Source: Antedon mediterranea
Taxonomy: Eukaryota; Echinodermata; Crinoidea; Comatulida; Antedonidae
Assembly (NCBI RefSeq): GCF_964355755.1
Contig: NC_092672.1
Location: 30,128,501 to 30,192,500, forward strand
Length of the DNA stretch: 64,000 bases
Direction of reading: 5' to 3'
The position numbers and the translations under genes were made by a program. How positions within the stretch are numbered: the stretch's first letter is position 1; the number at the start of each line of letters is the position of its first letter. This document shows, in pieces, positions 11,451 to 23,400 of this stretch. Below the pieces are notes generated by a model, which was given only the letters and a program-made list of their open reading frames with translations, did no database searches and had not been told where the DNA came from.

Positions 11451-14400
11451 ATGATGTTCTTAATCTTACATTTTCTAACTACATTATGCATTACGTCATT
11501 GGTTGACGGTGCCTTCGTCTTAAACCCAATATCAACAGTGTACCTACATTACGATCTCCCGAACCTATTTAGATTCGATCGAGGCGCTGCCGAAATTAGT
11601 GCGTTTGATCCAGATACCAAATATGTCTATACAGTGGGTAAGTCAACAATGCTAAATTACAATAACATATGTTCCATATTTAAAAAAATAATAATATGGC
11701 TAAACGCCATGGCACATTTAAAGCTTACTTCTAAGCTTAAGTCTTCAGTAAAACAAGGCCAACAGCCATTAAGTCGCATGCTACAATGCATAATGATACC
11801 GGACCGACAGACAGACCGACAGACAGACCGACAGACAGACCAACCGACATAGTGAACTATAGTCACGTCCACGCTACTAAAAAGGCATAATTTTGACGAA
11901 TTTTTTAACTTTTTCATCAAAAACGTGCGCAAATTATCCAATTCGTCGTGCTCGTATGACGTAATTTTAAGTCGAAATTGTTTAAAAGATGGTAACATTA
12001 TTAGAAAAGGCTGCAAAAACATAAATCACGCGAAAAAAAGTAAGTATTTAACGATACGTGCGCACCACGCGCGTAAAAATTTGCGCGCGTATGGGAATTT
12101 TTGACATGCTCAAAATGACAAGAAACGCGTAGAAAGTTGATTAAAAATGAATTTTACGCATTTTAAAATTTTAAATGCGCGTGCGCGCTTAACTTTGTGG
12201 CTTTGTGACTCATGGAAATTTTGTAAACGCTTAAAATTGCCTGAAACGTACTCTTATTTCATCGAAAATAAATTTTGAAAATTTTAAGCGCGCGTACGCA
12301 TGCGTTACATGCGCTACGCACGCACCACGCGCGTAAAAATTTGCGCGCGTATGGGAATTTTTGACATGCTCAAAATGACAAGAAACGCGTAGAAAGTTGA
12401 TTAAAAATGAATTTTGCGCATTTTAAAATTTTAAATGAGCGTGCGCGCGTAACTTTGTGGCTTTGTGACTCATGGCAATTTTGTAAACGCTTAAAATTGC
12501 CTGAAACGTACTCTTATTTCATCGAAAATAAATTTTGAAAATTTTAAGCGCGCGTACGCATGCGTTACATGCGCTGCGCACGTAATTGTATTGCCATATG
12601 ATGATTTATGCCCTGAAATTTATGAGTACCAAATTTATTTAATTGTGATTCATGGTTGTGAAGATATGATTACAAACGTGATTTCGTTAAATCGTACGTA
12701 GACCGCGTAATTTTTTATTGCGCACCGTGAAAACATAACCACATCGATTCCTGGCCATAAGGAATATACTGTGAAAAATTGACTTAGCTAGATTAAACTG
12801 ATATCAAGATAAGGTCAGAAAGCGATAAAACAATATGTGAAGTTCACAACAAGAAAACCCCGCCTAATGTTCAAGATCAATTAAACGAACTATCACAATG
12901 GACCAAAGACAATAATATGATAATTAATATTGAAAAAACTAACTTTATGAACATTTCTTTTGCCAAATCTCAACCCATTGTTAAATCATTTACGATAAAT
13001 AATATAAAAATAACCAATGTTGAATGCTTAAAGTTACTTGGGGTTCAGATCACTAATGATCTGAAATGGAATATGCATATCCACGATGTTGTTATGTTGA
13101 CATGTTTAAAAAGATTTGGAATGCCTTGTAACCATCTGCGTCAAATGTATATTAGCCACATACGACCTGTAACTGAATATGCGTGTCCGGTATGGCACTC
13201 TGCCTTAACCATAGCACAATCCATGGAGCTTGAATCTATACACAGAAACGCGCATGTAGAATAATTCTCGGACAAAAATATGCATCCTATGATCAAGCAA
13301 TTAAACTACTTAATCTTAAATTTTTAGATCAAAGAAGAGAAGATATATTCTTCTTGATTTTGCTAAAAATCTTAACAAAATCGTCCCTAACGCACTTCCT
13401 AAATTGAGAGGCGAAACGTGTGGCAGGATACTTAGGAATGCTAAGAAGCAAAGTGAAATATATGGCAATACTAAAAGATTCAACAACTCATGTTTCCCAG
13501 CACTGTGTAGACTAATTAATAAACCAAAATAAACACAACAATAATAATAATAATAATAAGTAATAAGTACTTTCATCAGTTTCTTCCATGTGTAATATCT
13601 CCTTTTTAAAAATATTTTTTTTTTTAAACTTTTTAACTTTTTAATGTTGTAAATGTTGATGTTTGAAAGCTTGTACCAATTTTATATGTAAATCTCTCGC
13701 AATTCAGTTTTATTTTATATATACTGCAAAGAGAAATATTGAATAAAAGCAGAATGAATGAATGAATGATTTGAAAACGCATAGTGATACCGGACCGACA
13801 GACAGACCGACAGACCGATGGAGGTCTTTCCCGTTCCACGAAAAAAGCCAAACATTCAGCAGGAGCTGTGATATTCTAATTCTACACCATAAATAAACTA
13901 TTAATAATAATTTATAGTTCTGAAATATGTATTATTTCTATTAAAGGTGTCATCTTCATTTTTTAAAAGGGTTACCGGTACTTATTAACAGCGCCGCCAA
14001 CTAGTGTTTACCGGAGTATTATGCGTACTCTCTAAATCTTGTGTACAGACAGTCCCAGTCCGTTACTAATAATATAAAATGTCAGTCAATTCATCATGCA
14101 GTCATGCTATCATCAAAATAAATACGGAACGCAACTTGGTGGCAGTAAAAGGTCCGGTGACCGTACCAATAAGACAAATTGCATCATCATGTGTCATCAC
14201 TTAGCAACAACTTAACGAATTCCTGGATTCTGTTTGTTTTCATAATATCCGAAGCATCTACAAGATTTGTTGTCCAAATAATTGCACATTTATTAAGAAT
14301 CTACAGGTGTGGTTAAGAGACAAACAACCTCTTCGTAACGTCGGGTTAATATTGCATAAAGGCCAATTTACACTAGGGCGATAACGATCGACGATAAATA

Positions 14401-17400
14401 GGCTACATACATGTTTCATACCTGAAACAAAGGAAATCTAAAAAGTTTTCATCCTAGAACTATAGGATAACCATCTATGCTGCCTTTGATGAAAAAATAC
14501 AGATCCAATCAAATGACGTCATGATTGGTAAGAGTAATAATATCGTGACAATACAACGATTTAAAGACAGCATGAATGATTATCATAAGTTCTAGAACAA
14601 AAATGTCTAATTTATTTTGTTTTATGCAAGAAAAATGTATGTTTATCTATTTATCGTCGATCGTAAATGGGCCTTTATAGGCAAATTTACAGAAGAGCGG
14701 TAGAATCGGTAACGGCAAGCGGAAAATAGAAAATATAGAATCTATGACATCTATGATGATGATTTACACGGAGCCGGTGGACGGTTGAGCGGAAAGCCTC
14801 TCAGTATAGATACAGATTCTTCTACGTGGGACAAGCACGAGGTTACCGTTCGCTTAAATACAGTATTCCTCCAATATGACAAGCGACAACTTGATTGATC
14901 CATGTGATTTGTTTATTTTATTTTATTTTTTATTTTATGTCTTTAGGCAATGTGGCCAAGGATTACCAATAGTGAATTAATCACTGTCCTATCAGATAGG
15001 TGGTAATCCCCCTGATACAGGGGCTATTGTGTGAACCAGTTCACCGGGGTAACCCCCTACTCTTTTTCGAATAATGAACTGGGTTCTTTAAAGTACACAC
15101 AGGTTATAACTGTGTACACTGGACCTACGGTTTATAGTCCTTATCCGAGAAGACTTGTTCCACCACCAGAACTAGGAGCGAGTCGGCCTCGAACCCTTGC
15201 CGATGTTGTTATTGGCTCTTTAGGTACGGTAAACGGCGCCCCTGCCTTAACCGCTAGGCCATATGACTCGCTCGTGCCAAATTACGTGTTAAATTACTTT
15301 CGCAAACAATTATTATTAATTATTATTAAAAATTATCATCCTTGAACTAAAGGATAACCTGTCTTCAATAAAAAAAAAAAAAAAAATTACAAATCTGATA
15401 TAATGACGTCATGATCAATACGGACAATAAAATCGTTGCATCGTAACGATATTATTGCTTTTACCATGGTGGTGAATAACTTATTTCTCTATGTTCTTCA
15501 CTGATCAACATGACGTCATTTGATTGGATTTTTACCATTTTATTTTCATAAAAGAGAGTATGGTTATTCTAGTTCTAGGAAGAAAAATATTTCTAATCTA
15601 ATTTATTTTGTTTTCTTTAGAAAAATGTTTACTTTATCTATTTACTTACCGCGTCTGTCTAAACGAGCCTTTAGCGAAACGCCGGTAATTTAACCAATCA
15701 CGACGCGATTGATCATCATCCATCGCAACGTCCTAGTGGAAACCAAGCTTTATTAATATAAGACCTCCATCGTGAACATTGTACTTGGCACAAAAATGAC
15801 CAAACGGTTGAAAGACTGTTCAAATAACCTTTTCATTATAAATTCGTTCGTAAGAAAATGCTAGGCCTACAGTACAAATAAGTTGAGGCTCAATATATAG
15901 TCTCCTTTAGTTTTTTTATTATGAAACTTTCTACACTTTATACAGTTTTAAATGTGTAAATTCTCTATTCTATTATAAAAATTACTATTATTTTAAATGT
16001 ACATTATATGATTTCTGCAATTAATTAGTTTGATGGCGACAATTTTGGTGTGCGTGAAACTCCATCTATAGGCCTAATGACAACTACTGGGTGATCTAAA
16101 AGAATAAAACAGGGAAAATTATAAATATTGTGGGTATTAATAACATTGGTCGGTCAATTAAAATAATGGTCAGTGTCGAAAATCAATTAAAATCAATTGG
16201 ATTCAATAAATATGTAATCGATTCAATTATTCATTTCAACAGTATTGATAACAGTATTGATAAGGTGATGATACTCCGTCATATCAATGTTATTCTATAT
16301 GTAATTAGTTATTCGTTTGCCCGACAAACATTGTTTTTAATGTTCTTTTTTGTTGGCACTTCAACGAATTGTGAATTTCTCCGTTCCCCTTCTGCCGAGA
16401 AAACATCCACTTTGTAATCATTTATGTTTAAAATTTGATTTTTTTATTCTTTTCCTACTTTTCAACACTTAAAAAAAAATAATAGGTAGGCCTATACGCT
16501 TAAAAAATACAAATATAAATTTAAAAGATTAAAAAATATTCAGCATCGTTAAACATATTTTTTTAATAGTGTTCGATTTTATTACGTAATGTTTATTTAT
16601 CTTAACAAATGAATGAATTATATAATCAAATATAAAACTAGAATCTTCTTTACCTGTATTTGTCTGTAGCGTCGGCTTTACTTCTTTGTCCGTTCCTTCC
16701 AATTTAATTGTAATTTTTGTGTTATCTACGGATGATTCTTCTAAGAGAAATAGAAAACGGACACATTAACATAGGCCTACATTCTTACGCGTGCGTCCAC
16801 GAGGACATATTTATTTTCACTGCTAGAACTGAATTTAATTATTCTTTAAATAGCAAAAGGCTTCAAACTGTGCGGTTTCTTTGACGGTAATGATAACCTC
16901 CACTAAGGGATGTAATCCAAAAAACTTCTAACGCATAATATTATATAAATATATCTAATTTCAAATCAATTTACAAAACTTCCTCTTCAAATATAATGAT
17001 TTGCTTTTTGGACAGTTGAGATTTATTAAAAATTAGACCTTCCTAAATTCGTTTTTGCCATTTAAATTAAAATGACATTTTTACAGTATGAATTGTGCTA
17101 AATTGTCAATAAAGAATTATCTAACTCAACTTAATTAGTAAACAGGATTTAATTTGGGGATAAAAATCATTACTGAACGTGTGTGTATAAACTTTCTAAA
17201 TGATTGAGAGTAAATTGGACAGCATGTAGGAGTTACGCACGATTGAATACTAGAATGTGAATACTAGCCTATAAGATACCTACTCAATAGCAAACTAAAC
17301 TGGTTAAAATGTAATGGTATAACTACAATTATAAGCATCATATAATAATATGTCTTAAAAACTTCTTGTTTTTATAATACACAAAGAGATATTCTACTTG

Positions 17401-20400
17401 TAAGCGCTAACTCAATTATTGAGGATATCTTAGCCAAGGATTTTTCTTTAACATTTAATTTTACATTTGTAAGTGAAATTTAAATTTTTGGTTCCGATCT
17501 TCTTTCGAATAGTGAAAATGCTTTATTATTTTATTATGTACAACAATTTCTTGTTAATTCTGGAAGATTTGATTGATGTTTCTGTTAGTTGTTTTAAAAT
17601 ATTGTATTTGTTAATCTGAGGCGCCTTGAAGCTAAGGTGGTTCCATCTTGTAAGGCGCCTCTGTGTAATATACTGAATAAAAAAAAAAAAAAAAAAAATC
17701 TTCTTGATAAAACTTACCTTTATCGTACGGTTTTGGTCTGAGAGGTCCGGCCATACTAACAGCCACGATCATCAGAATAACCAGCAAAACACCAAGAGTG
17801 CATAGCAACAAATTCACTTTTTGTCTCTGTTTAAAAGTTTTCTTATTTTTTTCTTCAATCTCTTTTCCAATTTCTTTTACAATCTCTTCCATTTTTTCCA
17901 CATCCTTGGAGGTTCCCGGTGATGAATCCATGATTTTTTTTCCTGAGGTATGAGGCAGGTGGTTGTGTCCGTCTATGCAGTGGAAGATGTTATGAGCGGA
18001 TCTTCTTTCCAACTTAAGAATTTATACGACGTGTTTAAGTTGTATCATAAACATGTTAGGCCCCTTATGATCCGGCACGCACGACAGTGGTTTAAGGAGC
18101 AAGTCAGTGTGTTTACGAAAATGTTAGACAAGCAACAAAAAAAGTCCGGCTAATTGCATTCATTTGAAAACAACCGCCGACAATTAACTGAAAGTTGACT
18201 ATATATCTACATTTTGTTATCAAATTATGATATATGAAATGCATAACGGTATGAATTGAATGTATGAGGCCGTTTGACTCAAATGCATTAATAGGCCTGA
18301 AGTTGGTGGTATCTTAAACATACGCGCACATAATCATATAAAACATGACGTTACCGGTTCGAATCAAATCGAGACAATCTTCTAACAACACAAATGAAAT
18401 GTTAGTTAGGCCTTATATTTTATTCTGGATTCAATTTTGATAAGGAAAAGGGGAACCTTTTTTAAAAATTAATTTGTTGTTTTATCCATGATGAAACGGT
18501 CTCATGTGAGTCCCGTTCTGCGATAACATTTGCCTATAATGCATTGCCTATACTTTTACAATGAATTACAATTACAACATTTAATCACGTTATGAAATAC
18601 GTTTACCTTATAAAGCATGTTATTACAGAGAAATAATAAATTAAACCTTTGCAAAAATATCGATTAATCAAAATACTGTATAACATCCGCCCTCTACAAT
18701 AATCAAACTTTGTTACAATAATACTAATAAACTTTCACAGAAAATATAAAGTTTGTTTACTACTACCCATGGGGCATCCGCATTCTAAAGACAAAATTAA
18801 TGATAACTAAAACGTAATCGACCATTTCCATTTTGGTATTTCATTTGTTCATTCTCAATTTAAATGTTTTTTAATTACTTTCCTTCGGCAGTGAAGTAAA
18901 CGTCTTTGTAAAAAGCAAATGGACAGTTGATATGAAATTAGTACAGCCGGCCGGCCGGCCAAGTACAGCATTCAATCAAAAGTTGGACTTCGGACCCGCG
19001 CGCTTAAACTTATCTGTATTTGATAGACTTTAGACGCGCACGTACTCTTGGATTGTTGGCAATTTAAATAATTAAAACACTAAAGTTAAATAATTGATGG
19101 CATGGTATTTTACTGAGCATTGCAGGGTAAAAGTCGTTATATTTTATGCAGTCGTGGAGTAAAACGAATTATTGACAATAAAAATCACGGATGTTTTTGT
19201 CGTGGTTGTCGCAAATTGTTGAATAGGCCTACTGATAATCGTAAATGTTTTTATAACTGTACTAAGAACATGTGACGGATAAAATGACGTTTTAATGAAC
19301 ATGATGGAATTTAAAATGTTTCATTTGTCCCCAGTGTTGAATGATGATACTTTGGTAAACATGCTGTGGTCAGACAAACCATAAAAAGATAACTGTTTGT
19401 ATAAACCATTCATGATACAAAAAGCAAGCATCTTAAAACAATAATAACAATAATGACAATAATATCGGCAAAACAATACTCTTGTAATTAATTCATTCAT
19501 TTTACTTTTATTTATTTATTATAAGTTATAGACATAATAATACGTTTTTAAGCAAAGTACGACTTCAGAAAATAACTAAAAGAAAAGAAAATAAATAGAA
19601 TAAATAAAAAAGTTTAAACAAAAAATTTAAAAAGTGGCCTAAAAAGCTGGAGAAGGCAAGTCATGGACATGATGGAAAAATGAGGTGGGAAAAAATCAAG
19701 CAAAGAAGGGGTAGCGTGTTACCGATGAATAAAATGTACATAAGGTTCTGCTGGAAATAATACAGTTTAAACTATTAAACAACACAAGACACCTGCATTC
19801 ATGGGGTAAACCAGTAAATTTTATCCCTGTCTTTAACAAAACAGAAGGGATAGTTTTAATAGTAAAAACCCACATAAAACTACACATAATGTTCTGAAAA
19901 GTCGGTAGGCTTACAAAAACTCATAACTTTTATAAAGAGCCCTTTAAGTTCTCCAAACAAACGATCCGGCAACGTTAAAACGAATTTGAAAGTATATAAC
20001 AACATCTTTATCTAAGCTTTGTCTACACTATCAAACTTTATGTGTCAAAAAAATGTGATGTGCCCATATATGGACATGATGATGTCATATCACTACCATA
20101 TTTAAGCATAGCACTACCATATATAGGCTTAAGATTACACAAAACAAGAGAAGAAAGAAGAAGAAAAACCTGTTTTTGATTGCAACTTATTTCTCTCATA
20201 AGATCAAAAGTTCGAAAGATCCATTTTCCTGTTAGAGACTCACATAAATATTTAAATGTTATCTGCTGTAGATTATTTCTCCAATGCTTATAGTTATAAA
20301 GCAAAATAATCAAACAAGTATCTGCCTGTCAAACTTTACTATGTGTGAAATACTAGCTATTTGAGTGATGTATTTGACCCGTAGAAATAAAATTTCACCT

Positions 20401-23400
20401 ATGGACGATCGCCAGGCCGATGCTAGTTTACACTCATCCCTCATCACTGATCGTAAGAGCTGCACGGACGAACTTAAAACGCATGTAGGCGGTGAGAAAG
20501 TTTGCAGAATTATAAGCAAATAGGTATACAGTATATCGCATCTGAAAATGAATTGCATATGGCTTAATCGTTTTCCATTTACCGCCGGCAATAAAGTGTG
20601 TAGTTTTCTTTGTATATTATCTCTCTTGGGTTGTAAACAAAATGCCCGTCTGTAGTTAGAACACTAAACACTACAACATAAAGCATATCAAGGGACAATG
20701 TAGAATTACTAATGTTATAATAATTATACAAATAATGAATGGGGAGAATTTTCATGAACAATTAATCGGCTTCTTCAATCTTAAATCCGATTTCAAAGGC
20801 TAGTTCATTCAAAAAGGCAGTCTAGAAATTTGAATAGATGCAGGCAACAGCAGGCACCAGTTTCTCGCTCTCAAAAGGTTTACTATGTGTCAGTTAAATT
20901 ACTAAATGCATAAAACGCAACGTAACTATGCGTGTGAGTTGACCAATCTCACAAGAGAAAATGCGTTCTTGTGGAAACTACTAAGCTTTACGGTGGTCAC
21001 GTTTTTCTTTGCGTTGCATCCAATGGAAACCAACCTTTAATGTCTCATTGTAATGTTCTTCGTTTACGAGGATGACATATTTCAATGGTAAAATAACAAG
21101 TGAAAGGTAAAAGTCATTTGTGGCGAACATTCAAACTTTCAAGTCACATTACTAACGAGATTCGAATCCATCATTCTTAACGGTACAACTGACATTAGTT
21201 GCGTATGATTAGGAGACGCCTAACCTCAACGAGTTTTTCGCGATTCTTCAATCGGTTTGGAAACATGAATATGTTTTCTTTTTGTTTACTTGCTTGTTCT
21301 TAGATTAAAAAGGTTCTATTACACGTTCAGCTTTGTGATTGGTAAACTCACTTTACGTTGCGCCTACGTTGTTAGGTTGGCTCCAAGTGGGAACCAATCA
21401 TTTAATAATTTGACCAATCATGACGCGAAGAGTCATTCGAACTGACTTTTGTGATTGTGATTGGTCAACTTACATGCGTTGTGCCTAGTTCGTTACGTAA
21501 GTGGGAACCAAGCTTAAAGGGACTAAGCAGTAAGATGAACGTCCTCTTCGATTATCTCTGAAATGGGTCCGTTTGTTGATAATTTGAAGATTTACAACCC
21601 CCGTAGTAATAACATGCAGTAAATAATACCGTTGATTTGTAACTCTTTGTACCTCATTGGTAGTAAATAAAACCATTGATTTCAATACCTCGTTTATCAA
21701 TTGTATACGATGATGCTTTCAAGGCTATTGAACCTGTGCATTACTGGGGTATCTTTTCCATCAAGTGAAAGAATCTAAACATACGGAGAAATATATACTC
21801 TCTATAAATAAAGAACAAGTCGAGGCTGCAACTAATTTTCCATATAAAGACAAAAAAAACAAGAAATAAATATCTTGGTTAGTGGACTTGAACACCTTCG
21901 GGATAAATCTTCGTTTATAAAGACCAATTTACACAAATGAGCGGTAACGGTAAGCTGAAACGCGCGTAGCTTGTCCCACTTCAAATCTGTATCTGTCCAG
22001 CGGAAACCGCCCGTCTGCTCCGCGTTGTGTGTACAGTAATTGGTCATAAGCTTGGTTCCCACTAGAACGTAACGCAAGGACGTAAACGCAACGCAAGCGT
22101 TTTAACCAATGACAAGCGAAGTTATAAACAGTTAGCAATCACAAGCGAATAAGCCATCGCTTGTGATTGGTCAATTCACTTGCGTTGCGTTACGTCCTTG
22201 TGTTGCGTCGCTAGTGGGAACCACGCTTAAGGAAAAACATAGATTCTATAAATTGGCCTTTAATGCTATCCTTACATAGTGATCTGCCGCAGTGTTGAAA
22301 CTTGTATACCCTTCATTCGTTTCACAGGAGGAACGTGTCCACAGGTGTGTCTGTCACCTGAGTAAGTATGTCCCCTAAAGAGAGTTACAAATGGTTACAA
22401 GATATTGTTTCATCGTTCGTTTCGCTGGAAAGTGTCCCTCTGTTAGGGGTGTCCCCTGAATGGGTGTTCTCTGAATGTATCCCCCCACCCCCTTTTTATT
22501 AAACTAGTGTTTGCCTGCATTTTAAGTATTAAATTTGTATAAATATTACATTGCTACACATTGTACTTTTGTAGGCGACAAACTTTTCCAAGTTGTTGAT
22601 TTCTCCACACCACCGAAGGCGTCGATAATATACACAACAACACTAACTGGTAAAGGTACCCACATTGAGTTATGCAATGAATATGCAGCCGTTGCTATGA
22701 AGGCTTCTTCAGACAATCCGTCAGAACCAGGGAACGTTGCAATATTTAGTCTCTCTCTTGCCTCTCAGCTTATTATTGAACAGTATAACGATGTAGAAGG
22801 TTAGTTCTAAGAAATCCTTTACATAATAATATGAAGATCAAAGCAATCTAACAACACGACACTGAGCTCGTCTTGCAAAAACAGTCCTTTGATCTAATTT
22901 CTGCAATAAATTCCAACAGTACTGTACTATATTTTCTGCGGCGCGCGCGGCGTTTGTCAACGGACGTGAGACTGGTCGTGTCGCAGCCACAGATAAACCC
23001 TTTGATACCCAGAGCTCAGCATTTTGTTGTTAGATTGCATTAGTATGACTAAAGGATTATGGTAAGTTTAACGGTACCATACTAACAAAATTGGTATTCA
23101 TGTTTTTGTTTATGTAAATGAAGTGTTAGTAGACATTGATATGCAAATCTGTCATAGCAAAAAGTCATAGATAACATTGCATTGAGACATTACATTGAGA
23201 TAAAGAGAAATGATTTGATAAAATAAAGCTTAATTTCACGTCTGAAAACGGCACTATTTCGACTTGCAGTTTGATAATCCAGGACCTATACAATTTCTGA
23301 AAACGAAAGTAGACTAAACATAAACAATTTTGTTGAGATCTATCTTGCATCATTAATAATCAAAGTTCCTTAAAATGATGGATTTAATAATTTATGTTTA

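Noticed and set aside
11657-12022. 121-codon minus-strand frame
   Set aside because: It crosses the GACC/GACA-rich element; the CRSVCRSVCRS run comes from the tetranucleotide repeat.
15031-15345. 104-codon plus-strand frame
   Set aside because: It is antisense to a tRNA-derived SINE whose second copy at 40465-40905 does not keep the frame.
19696-19887. 63-codon minus-strand frame after an A-rich tract, considered as a LINE end
   Set aside because: The peptide lacks reverse-transcriptase motifs such as those at 13.1 and 63.9 kb.
20310-20761. Two minus-strand frames of 93 and 60 codons
   Set aside because: No splice-consistent continuation, no recognisable motif, and composition like the surrounding intron.
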